A stretch of DNA of 35,499 bases from Coriobacteriaceae bacterium (GTDB taxonomy: Bacteria > Actinomycetota > Coriobacteriia > Coriobacteriales > Coriobacteriaceae). The position numbers and the translations under genes were made by a program. Below, one piece after another: positions 1 through 8,141 of the stretch (its first letter is position 1; each line of letters begins with the position of its first letter). Under the pieces are notes generated by a model, which worked only from the letters and a program-made list of their open reading frames with translations, was not told the origin of the DNA and made no database searches. Location: the NCBI GenBank assembly GCA_030525945.1, contig JAUNDT010000015.1, forward strand, positions 1-35,499, read 5' to 3'.

Positions 1-498
1 GTGGAGGATCTGCTCGATAGCTGGCCTGGCACGCTCATTTTGGTGACGCACGACCGCTTCCTTATGGAGCGCGTGACCGACCAGCAGTGGGCCCTACTTG
101 GCGGCAAGCTCCGCCATGTGCCGGGTGGAGTGGATGAGTATCTGCGCCTGGCGGCGCAGGCGAGCCCAGGTGGTGCGGCGCGCCCGCAGGCACCGGGCTT
201 CACCGGGACGGTCGAGGAGGGCGGCGATGCGTTGCGCAGTGCGGAAAAGGCGGCGGGGTCTGAGCCCTCGCTGAGCAACGCCGAGCGGCAGCGCCTGAAA
301 AAGGAGGTCGCCTCCCTTGAGCGCAAGATGGAGACGCGGCGTACCAAGCTCGAAGAAGCGAAGGAAGCGATGTTTGCCATCGATCCCACCGACTTTGCGG
401 CCCTGACGGCCCAGCAGGATGCAATTTCCGCAGCGCAGGAGGAGCTCGACGAGCTTGAGATGGCTTGGCTTGAGGTGAGTGAGCAACTGGAGGGCTGA
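1..498 (+). CDS. ABC-F family ATPase, C-terminal part (5' end outside window)
   Basis: The reading frame is open from base 1 and ends at TGA 496-498, so only the last 165 residues are present. Near the start is the H-switch of an ABC nucleotide-binding domain, VTHDRFL (residues 16-22), with the spacing after the Walker B/D-loop region that is usual in ABC-F proteins. A variable linker follows, then a highly charged coiled-coil tail (about residues 93-163, rich in Glu, Lys and Leu heptads). A C-terminal coiled coil of this kind is typical of Uup-type ABC-F proteins, which are soluble, bind the ribosome or branched nucleic acid, and lack membrane domains. The Walker A, Q-loop and signature motifs lie upstream of the window, so the subfamily cannot be fixed. 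GTG at base 1 is an internal Val codon, not a start. Confidence 0.85.
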   Translation: MEDLLDSWPGTLILVTHDRFLMERVTDQQWALLGGKLRHVPGGVDEYLRLAAQASPGGAARPQAPGFTGTVEEGGDALRSAEKAAGSEPSLSNAERQRLKKEVASLERKMETRRTKLEEAKEAMFAIDPTDFAALTAQQDAISAAQEELDELEMAWLEVSEQLEG

Positions 499-591
499 TG
501 TGGCCCCTGCGCCGGCTTTGAGTTCGTAGCGTTAACTGTGCGACCGTCGTGTGGGCTGCGTGCCCGTTGCGCCGGCCGCACGCCCGCCGAG

Positions 592-730
592 TCGACTATG
601 CACCCGCCGCATCGACCGTGCACTTATTGCGTCGAGCGTGCACCTGCTGTGTCGAGAGAGCACTTTCGTACCATTTTGTAACGGAAAGTGGGCAAAAAGT
701 GCACTCTCGACGCGGCAGGTGCACACTCGA
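592..730. repeat. 20-bp-period TCGA/GTGCAC array in inverted arrangement
   Basis: TCGA-type units begin at 592, 612, 632 and 652, exactly 20 bp apart, mostly of the form TCGA-NN-GTGCAC-N8. Two more units lie on the opposite strand, ending at 710 and 730, again 20 bp apart. The innermost units form a near-perfect inverted repeat, 638-666 against 696-724 (26 of 29 positions), around an A/T-richer centre. A 20-bp period is about two helical turns, which suits a protein-binding array or a large hairpin. No function is known to me. Confidence 0.7.
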
Positions 731-763
731 GCCGGAAGCGCGGTGGTGGTCGTTCCCGCCTTG

Positions 764-793
764 TGATCATTTTAAGATTCCCATAAATATAAT
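764..793 (+). promoter_or_regulatory. Candidate promoter upstream of pilin leader
   Basis: A consensus -10 hexamer TATAAT lies at 788-793. The best -35 with 18-bp spacing is TGATCA at 764-769, which is weak. The surroundings are A/T-rich compared with the flanking sequence. If used, it would give the pilin gene a leader of about 530 nt that contains the G-tract. Confidence 0.4.
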
Positions 794-882
794 TGGATGA
801 AGTGGCATGTGGGGATGGGCTAAAATCTAGGCGATTGACCATATGCGTCGCGATGAGACGCAGCGAGGAAGCATCAGCCCAT

Positions 883-948
883 ATGTTCGTGACCTGGAAG
901 CGCATATTTACTTGCTGGGGGGGGGTATTCCCAGCAAGACTCGCGTAG
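883..948 (+). CDS. Possible 21-aa leader ORF containing a nine-G tract
   Basis: ATG at 883 follows a GAGGAA element (865-870) at a rather long spacing of 12. The frame runs through the homopolymer at 917-925 and stops at TAG 946-948. Loss of one G would join it to the frame that stays open until TAG 1322-1324, giving 146 codons and ending four bases before the pilin start. The predicted product has no domain I recognise, so this may be only a regulatory or chance ORF. It is listed because the G-tract position is suggestive. Confidence 0.25.
   Translation: MFVTWKRIFTCWGGVFPARLA
911..938. repeat. Hairpin with nine-G homopolymer
   Basis: CTTGCTGGG (911-919) is a perfect inverted match to CCCAGCAAG (930-938). 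The left arm runs into a run of nine G residues (917-925). No T-tract follows, so it is not a typical terminator. Such G-runs are prone to slipped-strand changes in length. Confidence 0.6.
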
Positions 949-1328
949 CTGTCGCGTAGCGCGCAGAAGGCGCGTCGCAGCGCGGGGTTATGAGCGTAGG
1001 CGGCAGGGTTTGCCGCCAATGCGTGGAGCGCAAGCGGTCCGGCCGGTCGTTGTCACGCGATGCTTCGGGCCAGATTCCAGCACATATGTTTCCGGCCAGA
1101 ATAGGTCGGCTGACAATTCCCAAGTTCTTATAGCGGATTTGCCTGGGTCGGGTTGCAGCGTTGTCTCGCCTGCCCCGTTCGCTGTTTCGATTTCCAACAA
1201 TAGATTTTGCAGCCGTTCGCCCTTTGGAGTGGGCGGCCTGTCGGCGTTTCCTCCTGCAGGGAGAGCGCCCCATGATTCGCGGTTGATGCACGTTGGGTGC
1301 AACAAACATAGCAGAAAGGAATAGACCA

Positions 1329-3005
1329 ATGTGTAGCTCATCTCGTATGGGCAGGATGTTTATGCGCGTTGCGTGCCTGCTCGTGGCTGTCATGGCGATA
1401 GCCGTTGTCGCCCCTCCGCCCGCGCGAGCCGCCGGCGGAACCGCGACTGTCGTGATTAAAAACGATGGCACCTACAATGCCGAGGGCGGTTTTGGCGCAG
1501 ACTTTTGGCAGATTTTCTCAGCTTCGAAGTTGGAGAATGGCCAGGTGGCGTATACGCTCCAGAAGCCGTTCGATGAGTTTTTTAAATCGAACGAGAAGTA
1601 CGGGTGCGCGGGCTTGGATGGCAGCGACCTGAGCGATGCTGCATATGAGTATGTTGCTGGTTTGTCTAAGCTGGCAGGTCGCGAGGAGCAGGTCGATAAG
1701 CTCGTTGAGTTTTCCGGCGAAGTGCTCGCTTGGGTTCGTAAGAATTGGACTTCCCCCAAATACTATGGTGTGAAATCATCGGGCGATACTTTGACGCAGG
1801 AAGTCGAGCCGGGGTATTACGCGGTGAGGATTGATTTCTCTTCAAGTAAAAATGGCATCTTGATTAATGCGATTGACGGCGCTGTTCAATCTAGTATCAA
1901 GATGGAACATGTTTCCATTACAAATGAGGTTGCAAAGGGCTTGAATCCGCGTGAGGAGGATTTCAAGCCGTCTGTTGACGCGTCATTTGGCGAGTTAGTG
2001 ACATTTCGCTACAAGACGAAGGTGCAAGACCCTTATGTGCACAGCGTATCTTCCAGCTATCCGGCTGCGGTTAATTTGGACCATGACGTAAGCAATTCTT
2101 CATTTACTGTTCAACCGTATGAAATCACTTCATTTACGATAGGCGGTGTCAACTATTTAGGTGTTGAGGGAATTACCCAGATGATGAGGAGCGATGGACC
2201 GAGAATCGCTATTCCTTATGAATATATGAATAAGCACCAAGAGTTGATCGGACAGGATGTCGTTGTTACTTTTTCGGCGTATGTCAATACGATATCCGGA
2301 ACAGCGGGAACTACCATTAGTGATGCCACTGCGAATAAGGGCAATGTAACTCTTTACTCAAACTCCGTTGACGGAGAGGGCTATAAAGAGAAAAAACGCG
2401 CTCATGCCGATGTCTACTCTTCACGTATCGTGATTGATAAGTTTACGGGTGAGTACGGTCAGCCAGGCAGCTCGAACTTGGCGGGTGCCAAGTTCGAGCT
2501 GCGCAAAGGCGAAAACCCCGATGCTGAGGCTTATAAGCTGTATAGCAAAGAGGCGAATGTTTATCGAATTTGTGACCCGACTGTAGGGTCTTGGTCAGAG
2601 GCGGTCACCCAGTTCACCACGCCCGACTCTGGGCAGGTTACGATTGAGGGTCTGGGTGCAGGCGAGTACTGGCTGCACGAGGTCGAGCCTCCGTCGGGCT
2701 TCAAGAAGCTCGCCAAGCCGGTGAAGATCATCGTCAAGGCGAACTACGACACCGACTCCAAGGCGCTTACCGGCTGGGAGTTTGCCTATGACATGGGCGA
2801 CGGCAGCGGCGAGAAGCCGGCCGTGGCGAATAAGGTCAACCAGGAGGACGGCTCCAACGTCATCCCCGTGCTCAACAAGAAGAGCCAGGGCGACCCGCTG
2901 CCCAACACGGGCGGCATGGGCGTGGTGCCCTTCCTCGTGGTTGGCGCTTCGATCGTCGCGGGCGGCGCATATTGGATGCGCAGCCGCATGGTGAACGACC
3001 GGTAG
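1329..3005 (+). CDS. LPNTG-anchored isopeptide-type pilin (backbone-like)
   Basis: The 558-residue secreted surface protein begins with a signal peptide (MCSSSRMGRMF, a hydrophobic stretch, then a cleavage-like ARA-AGG near residue 34). It ends with a sortase signal: LPNTGG, a hydrophobic segment and the basic tail MRSRMVNDR. The body has the repeated beta-rich modules of SpaA/FimA-type pilins. An SpaA-like domain (SNLAGAKFELRKG) lies in the last third, followed by an E-box-like YWLHEVEPPSGF, the glutamate region used for intramolecular isopeptide bonds. I did not find a canonical WxxxVxVYPK pilin motif; a lysine in VYSSRIVIDKF might serve instead. ATG 1329 was chosen because AGAAAGGA (1312-1319) precedes it by nine bases. 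The sortase gene starts six bases after the stop. The middle of the gene (about 1780-2440) is more A/T-rich than its neighbours, as is common for antigenically variable or transferred surface genes. Confidence 0.9.
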   Translation: MCSSSRMGRMFMRVACLLVAVMAIAVVAPPPARAAGGTATVVIKNDGTYNAEGGFGADFWQIFSASKLENGQVAYTLQKPFDEFFKSNEKYGCAGLDGSDLSDAAYEYVAGLSKLAGREEQVDKLVEFSGEVLAWVRKNWTSPKYYGVKSSGDTLTQEVEPGYYAVRIDFSSSKNGILINAIDGAVQSSIKMEHVSITNEVAKGLNPREEDFKPSVDASFGELVTFRYKTKVQDPYVHSVSSSYPAAVNLDHDVSNSSFTVQPYEITSFTIGGVNYLGVEGITQMMRSDGPRIAIPYEYMNKHQELIGQDVVVTFSAYVNTISGTAGTTISDATANKGNVTLYSNSVDGEGYKEKKRAHADVYSSRIVIDKFTGEYGQPGSSNLAGAKFELRKGENPDAEAYKLYSKEANVYRICDPTVGSWSEAVTQFTTPDSGQVTIEGLGAGEYWLHEVEPPSGFKKLAKPVKIIVKANYDTDSKALTGWEFAYDMGDGSGEKPAVANKVNQEDGSNVIPVLNKKSQGDPLPNTGGMGVVPFLVVGASIVAGGAYWMRSRMVNDR

Positions 3006-3011
3006 CGACCC

Positions 3012-3974
3012 ATGCGTCGGTACCGTGGACAACATTTTCGCCGGCATCGGGCGGGGTGGTACACCTATGACGTGCCCCGCCCGGCGCGCTGGCGGCGCCT
3101 GATCGCCCCGCTGCTCGTGATGCTGCTCGGCCTCGCCATCTGCGCGTATCCGTTCGTGAGTGCCTTCTTGTACTCGTGGGACGTGTCGCACAGCGTCGAG
3201 GCGTACAACGAGCAGATGAAGGACGTGTCCCAAACGCAGGCCCAGCGCGAGCTCGGCCGTGCGCACGATTTCAACCGTCTGATCGCGCCCTCGGGCGGCG
3301 CGTACGGCCCGCGCGAGGTCTCGGCGGAGGAGGAGCGCGCGCTTGCGCAGCTGCCCTACGACGACCTGCTGAACTTTGGCGACGGCCTCATGGGCTACAT
3401 CGTCATCCCGAGCCTCAACCGCACACTGCCCATCTTCCACGGCACGGAGGAGGCCCTGCTGCAAAAGGGCGTGGGGCACCTCGAGGGCACGTCGCTGCCG
3501 GTGGGCGGCTCGGGCTCGCATGCGGTACTCACGGGTCATAGCGGCTTGCCGTCCGCGCCCATTTTCACGGGCATCGGACAGCTTGATGAGGGCGAGCTCA
3601 TCTACATCAAGATCTTCGGGGAGACGTTTGCGTACCGGGTGACGGGTCATCGCAAGGTGCTGCCCGAGGACACGTCGGGCCTGGACATCAAGGCGGGCAA
3701 GGACCTGCTCACGCTGGTGACGTGCACACCGTACGGGATCAACTCGCACCGGCTGCTCGTGGAGGCGGAGCGCGTGCCGTACACCGAGTCGTCGTGCACG
3801 GCGGCGTCGTGTCCGTTCCCGTGGCTGCTGTTGCTGCTCACGGGTCTACTCGCGTTCTTGCTTGGCCTGCTGACGGGCTGGCTGCTGTGGGGACGCCGGC
3901 GCAAGGACCCCGAGCCGTTCGACGCGCACGACCTGGTTGCCGGCAGCGCGACCGAGTGGCGGCGCGCGGATTAG
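3012..3974 (+). CDS. Class C (pilin-polymerising) sortase
   Basis: The 320-residue membrane transpeptidase should cleave the LPxTG signal of the adjacent pilin and link subunits through a lysine. The catalytic triad is visible: His176 in LTGHSG, Cys238 in TLVTC, and Arg247 in HRLLVEAER. There is an N-terminal transmembrane segment (about residues 28-50) and a C-terminal one (about 268-292) followed by a basic tail. Two membrane segments are typical of class C enzymes. The DPFW-type lid motif was not clearly seen. The gene lies six bases after the pilin stop, so the two are almost certainly co-transcribed. The SD before ATG 3012 is poor, consistent with translational coupling. No tip pilin or second sortase is in the window, so this is a minimal pilus pair. 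Confidence 0.93.
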   Translation: MRRYRGQHFRRHRAGWYTYDVPRPARWRRLIAPLLVMLLGLAICAYPFVSAFLYSWDVSHSVEAYNEQMKDVSQTQAQRELGRAHDFNRLIAPSGGAYGPREVSAEEERALAQLPYDDLLNFGDGLMGYIVIPSLNRTLPIFHGTEEALLQKGVGHLEGTSLPVGGSGSHAVLTGHSGLPSAPIFTGIGQLDEGELIYIKIFGETFAYRVTGHRKVLPEDTSGLDIKAGKDLLTLVTCTPYGINSHRLLVEAERVPYTESSCTAASCPFPWLLLLLTGLLAFLLGLLTGWLLWGRRRKDPEPFDAHDLVAGSATEWRRAD

Positions 3975-4042
3975 CGCGACGTGCGGGTTGCTTGCGTGGG
4001 ATTGCGTGTCGGGCGTTTTCCCGGCGCGGCGTTGGATTTGAT

Positions 4043-4072
4043 GCCCGGGCTGGATGCGCTTCCAGCCCGGGC
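4043..4072 (+). terminator. Strong hairpin after pilus operon
   Basis: GCCCGGGCTGGA and TCCAGCCCGGGC form a perfect 12-bp stem with a 6-nt loop, 70 bp after the sortase stop. There is no U-tract, so it is either a U-less terminator or an mRNA 3'-end stabiliser. It lies between convergent genes (sortase and ppk) and could serve both. Confidence 0.65.
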
Positions 4073-4231
4073 GTTACACTCATACGGGGCGGTCAGTGAT
4101 GGCCGTCCCATTTTCGTGAAGTGGGGGGCGGTGCGCGTGGAGCGGTTGGGTCGTCCTATGTGCGCATCACCCGAGCTGGTGTCGATATGGCCCGTGTTGC
4201 GCGCCATCTCGACTGCCGGCGGCCGCTGCGG

Positions 4232-6607
4232 TTACGAGAGGATTTCGCGTACGCCGCTGAGGATGAGGTTGAATCCGTGACGTACGCGGCCTCGGCGGCT
4301 CCCGTTCGTCTGCCCGTCCGCATCGGCTGGACGAGGTGCAAGCTCGATGGCCCTCGAGGGCGTCGCCCCCTGCGCCGTATCCTCACACCCGCGCACGAGC
4401 GCCAGCTCGCGGGCGCAGGCATTCGCATCCGGCAGGGTGCACGGTTCCTGCGAACTGACCGCGCCGCCGCCAGCCACCGCGACCGACCCCGCCCGCGCCC
4501 ATTGCTCCTCCGCATCCCTGGCCCGTTCGCACGCCTGCGCCATGAGGTATTCCTGCGCATTGAAGGCCTCGCCGCCCTCATCGACGGGGATGGGCTCCCA
4601 AGCTCCGGTGCGATCGAGACGCCGCGCCTTCACGTTATCGCGCAGCTGGGCCGCCATGTACTTCCGAACCATGGCGCGGCACGCGGGGCTGAGAACGGGA
4701 AACGCGATCTCCACGCGATGCTCGGTGTTGCGCGTCATCATGTCCGCGCTCGAGAGGTAGATCGTGTCGGCCTCCTCGCCGAAGGCATAAACGCGGGCGT
4801 GCTCAAGGAACCGCCCGACGATCGAGCGGATGTGCACGTTCTCGGTTCGCCCGTCGACGCCCGGCAGCAGGCATGAGATGCCGCGGATGATCATGTCGAC
4901 CCGCACTCCGGCGCGGCTCGCCTCGGCGATCTTGTCGATGACGTCGCGGTCGGTGAGGGAGTTCATCTTGAAGAAGGCGTGCGCTGGCATACCCGCGCGC
5001 GCCCGGGAGATCTCGCGGTCCAGCCCGACCATGACCAGGGGTTTCAGCCCGGAGGGCGCCACGCCGAGGTACCGGTACTCCCCGTGGAGGTTTCCCAGCG
5101 TGAGGTTGCGGAAAAACGCGTTCGCATCCTCGCCGATGCCCTCGTGCGCGGTCATGAGCATGAAGTCGGAATACAGTTGGGCGGTCTTCTCATTGAAGTT
5201 GCCCGTGCCGAGCAGCGTGATCCGCTTGATCTTTCCCTGGTCATGGTAGGTGAGTTGGCAGATCTTGGAGTGACATTTGAACCCCTCGCTTCCGTAGATG
5301 ACGGTGCACCCCGCCTCCTCGAGCCGCTCCGCCCACGCGATGTTGTTCTCCTCGTCGAAGCGCGCACGAAGCTCCATGAGCACCGTGACCTCCTTGCCGC
5401 TCTCGGCCGCGCTTATGAGTGACTCGCACAGGCGCGACTGGCGCGCCACGCGGTAGAGCGTGATGCGCAGCGAGATGCAGGTGTCGTCGTGCGCGGCCTC
5501 GTTGATGAGGCCGAGCAGGGTCCCCATGGACTCGTAGGGGTAGAAGAGCAGCTTGTCTTCGGCGAACACCTGGTCGCGCATGGGGGCGCCCGGCGCGAAG
5601 AGCGGGCTGGGCTGCGGGGAGAACGGCGCGAAGAGCAGCCGTTCGCGTGCGGGCGCGGGGAGCTTGCCCTCGAGCGCGTACACGTAGCCCAGGTCAAGCG
5701 GCATATCCACGTGCAGGGTCGCCATCTGGGATAGGTGCAGCGCCTTGCGGACGGTCTTGACCGCGTCGCGTCCGAGCTCACCATGGATGGCGAGGAGCAC
5801 GGGCTTCAGGCGCAGGCGCTTCTTGAGCACCTTCTTCATGTGCTGGCGGTAGTCCTCGTCCTCCTCGACCCCCTCGCCGTCGGGGTCGAGGTCAGCGTTG
5901 CGGGTGACGCGGATCACGGCGCCGCCCTCGGGCACGTATGCCCCAAAGCACGAGTCGAGGCACGAGAGGATGACGTCCTCGAGCAGGATGTAGCGCAGGT
6001 GGCCTCCGTCGCCGGGGATCTCGACCACGCGCGGCAGCGACGCGGGGACCTCGATGATGCCGAGCAGCCCCTGCTCGTCGCCGGTGGCCGACGCGAGGGT
6101 GCACACCACGTAGAGCGCGCCGTTTCGCAGGTTGGGGAAGGGGTGGCGCGGGTCGATGACCAGCGGTGAGAAGATGGGGAGCACGTTGCGGGCGAAGTAG
6201 CTGCGCACGAAGTCGCGCTCGGCGCCGATGAGCTCGGCGGGCGAGATGCGCTCGACGCCCTCCGTACGCAGCTCGGACTCGAGGGAGCGCAGGGAGTCCG
6301 CCGCTCGGCCGAAGATCTGGGGCAGCCGCTGGAAGACCGCCTCGACCTGCTCGGACGGGGCCATGCCGCTCCTGTTGTCCCGCGGCTGGCGCTTGAGCGT
6401 CGCCAGGCTCGACAGGCCGCCCATGCGGACCATGAGGAACTCGTGCATGTTGCTCTCGAAGATGGCGATGAACTTGAGCCGCTCGAACAGCGGCACGCTC
6501 TCATCGAGGGACTCCTCGAGCACGCGCTCGTCGAAGCGAAGCCAGGAGAGCTCCCTGTTCTGCGTGTAGGTCGTGTCTCGCGTGCCGTCGTTTCCGTCGC
6601 TTCCCAT
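4232..6607 (-). CDS. ppk1: Polyphosphate kinase 1
   Basis: The 791-residue enzyme reversibly polymerises the gamma-phosphate of ATP into inorganic polyphosphate. The N-terminal domain begins with the family signature NRELSWLRFDERVLEE (about residues 17-32). The catalytic phosphohistidine region is GFKCHSKI, with His446. The second active-site segment SSADMMTRNTEHRVEIAFPV follows in the C2 domain. The PPK core ends near residue 700. The last 85 or so residues are a low-complexity Ala/Arg-rich tail longer than in typical PPK1. ATG 6607 is preceded on the minus strand by GAGGGAG at suitable spacing. It is transcribed divergently from pfkA across a 272-bp gap. No exopolyphosphatase gene is adjacent. 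Confidence 0.95.
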   Translation of the reverse strand: MGSDGNDGTRDTTYTQNRELSWLRFDERVLEESLDESVPLFERLKFIAIFESNMHEFLMVRMGGLSSLATLKRQPRDNRSGMAPSEQVEAVFQRLPQIFGRAADSLRSLESELRTEGVERISPAELIGAERDFVRSYFARNVLPIFSPLVIDPRHPFPNLRNGALYVVCTLASATGDEQGLLGIIEVPASLPRVVEIPGDGGHLRYILLEDVILSCLDSCFGAYVPEGGAVIRVTRNADLDPDGEGVEEDEDYRQHMKKVLKKRLRLKPVLLAIHGELGRDAVKTVRKALHLSQMATLHVDMPLDLGYVYALEGKLPAPARERLLFAPFSPQPSPLFAPGAPMRDQVFAEDKLLFYPYESMGTLLGLINEAAHDDTCISLRITLYRVARQSRLCESLISAAESGKEVTVLMELRARFDEENNIAWAERLEEAGCTVIYGSEGFKCHSKICQLTYHDQGKIKRITLLGTGNFNEKTAQLYSDFMLMTAHEGIGEDANAFFRNLTLGNLHGEYRYLGVAPSGLKPLVMVGLDREISRARAGMPAHAFFKMNSLTDRDVIDKIAEASRAGVRVDMIIRGISCLLPGVDGRTENVHIRSIVGRFLEHARVYAFGEEADTIYLSSADMMTRNTEHRVEIAFPVLSPACRAMVRKYMAAQLRDNVKARRLDRTGAWEPIPVDEGGEAFNAQEYLMAQACERARDAEEQWARAGSVAVAGGGAVSSQEPCTLPDANACARELALVRGCEDTAQGATPSRAIELAPRPADADGQTNGSRRGRVRHGFNLILSGVREILS

Positions 6608-6879
6608 GGCTGCTCCCTCGTCGTGCGTTGCTGTGCGCTGCTGTGATGCATGGCGTTAAGGTTTTCAGGCTATCGCCGCGGCGGCGTGCGGGCGGGCGGG
6701 GGAGCGAAGCCTGACGAGCCCCTTACACGCAGCTGTCCGGCGCATGAGGATGGGGCGCGATTGTAAGCGCTGCGCACGGAAGCGCGGCGGGTCCGGCCGC
6801 CGGGCGTACACTGTGAGGATGAAAACCCGTCCCCCGCGTCGCCCGCTTGGTGGCGCGACCCTGACCATGGAGGATCTCT

Positions 6880-7959
6880 ATGTTGCGTATCGGCCTTTTG
6901 ACCAGCGGCGGCGATTGCCAGGCGCTCAACGCGACCATGCGCGCCATCGTGAGGACCCTCGTCAACCGCGCGCCCGAACCGGTCGAGGTCGTCGGTTTCG
7001 AGGACGGCTACCAGGGGCTCATCTACCGGCGGTTTCGCATGATGGACCCGGCGGGTTTCGACGACGTCCTCGCGCGCGGCGGCACTATCTTGGGGACCAG
7101 CCGCACGCCCTTCAAGCGCCTCGACATACCGGAGGCCGACGGGGTGGACAAGGTCGCCGCCATGAAGCGCACCTATGCGGAGTTGGGGCTCGACTGCCTG
7201 TTCATGCTGGGCGGCAACGGCTCGACGAAGACGGCGCACCGTCTTGCGCGCGAGGGGCTGCGCGTCATCGCGCTGCCCAAGACCATCGACAACGACACCT
7301 GGGGGACCGACCTCACCTTCGGCTTCACGAGCGCTGTCGAGGTGGCGACGCGGTGCATCGACGACATCCGCACCACGGCGAGCAGCCACGGGCGCGTGTT
7401 CGCGGTCGAGGTCATGGGGCACAAGGTCGGCTGGATCCCGCTGTACGCCGCGGTCGCGGGCGGCGCGGACGCGTGCCTGATCCCCGAGATCCCCTACGAG
7501 ATCGACAAGGTTGCGGCGGCCGTGGAGCGCAGGCTGGACGCGGGTGCGGCGTGCGCGATCGTGGTGGTGGCGGAGGGCGCCGTCTCGCGCGCGGAGGTGG
7601 AGATGCCCAAGAAGGAGTACAAGAGGGCGGTGGCGGCGCGGACCTCGCCGTCCGTCGCGTACGACATCGCGCGCGAGCTCGGCGCCCGCACGGGCCGCGA
7701 GGTGCGCACGGCGGTGCCGGGCCATACGCAGCGCGGCGGCGCGCCCGACGCGCAGGACCGCGTGTTCGCCACGCAGTGCGGCGTCGAGGCCGCACTGGGC
7801 TTTTTGGAGGGCGCGCACGGCTTCATGGTCGCGCAGCGCGAGGGGCGCATGTGCCGCGTGCCGCTGGGGGAGGTGGCCGGCCGCCTCAAGCGCGTCGACC
7901 CCGAGGGCGACCTGGTGCGCGAAGCACGCGCCCTAGGTGTATCGTTCGGCGACGAGTAA
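6880..7959 (+). CDS. pfkA: 6-phosphofructokinase (Lys-type, group III-like)
   Basis: The 359-residue enzyme phosphorylates fructose 6-phosphate at the committed step of glycolysis. The N-terminal phosphate-binding loop is TSGGDCQALNA (about residues 7-17). The substrate motif PKTIDND spans 133-139, and GHTQRGG lies near 285. Lys at the PKTIDND position is characteristic of PPi-dependent and actinobacterial group III enzymes; ordinary ATP-PFKs have Gly. The phosphoryl-donor motif reads GGNGS (111-115). Its Gly114 is usually associated with ATP use, but the preceding residue is Asn where most ATP-PFKs have Asp (GGDGS). Donor specificity is therefore uncertain from sequence. ATG 6880 follows GGAGG (6869-6873) at ideal spacing. 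The gene appears monocistronic. Confidence 0.93.
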   Translation: MLRIGLLTSGGDCQALNATMRAIVRTLVNRAPEPVEVVGFEDGYQGLIYRRFRMMDPAGFDDVLARGGTILGTSRTPFKRLDIPEADGVDKVAAMKRTYAELGLDCLFMLGGNGSTKTAHRLAREGLRVIALPKTIDNDTWGTDLTFGFTSAVEVATRCIDDIRTTASSHGRVFAVEVMGHKVGWIPLYAAVAGGADACLIPEIPYEIDKVAAAVERRLDAGAACAIVVVAEGAVSRAEVEMPKKEYKRAVAARTSPSVAYDIARELGARTGREVRTAVPGHTQRGGAPDAQDRVFATQCGVEAALGFLEGAHGFMVAQREGRMCRVPLGEVAGRLKRVDPEGDLVREARALGVSFGDE

Positions 7960-8141
7960 TCGTCCCACGCGCGCGATGCGATTGCCCCAGTTGTCGCCGC
8001 GATCAAAAAGCGCTGACGGCTGAGCGCAGTGGGGCGAAGGCGAGCCGCTCGCGCCTGGGCGGGAGCGGCCGGCGGCGCGGTCGATATGCGCGACCCCACC
8101 TTTGGATGTTGGGTCATGGTTGCGTCTTTGCCGTGCGGTTT

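Larger units (their letters stand above)
499..1328. other. 830-bp gene-free region before the pilus locus
   Basis: No convincing conserved gene is visible on either strand. The region holds a 20-bp-period repeat array (592-730), a candidate promoter (764-793), a short ORF with a nine-G tract (883-948) and a G-tract hairpin (911-938). One plus-strand frame is open from 926 to the TAG at 1322-1324, which ends four bases before the pilin ATG. Its translation is Arg/Ser-rich and I do not recognise it. Confidence 0.6.

Noticed and set aside
592..730. Possible CRISPR array
   Set aside because: The 20-bp units are contiguous without spacers, half of them are inverted, and no cas gene is present.
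2595..3749. Long minus-strand frame opposite the pilin end and sortase
   Set aside because: It is antisense to the sortase, whose catalytic motifs are clear. The translation is Arg/His/Ala-rich without domains.
8010..8100. Possible terminator pair after pfkA (GCCGCTC/GAGCGGC and GGTCG/CGACC)
   Set aside because: The stems are only 5-7 bp in GC-rich DNA and lack T-tracts, so they may arise by chance.
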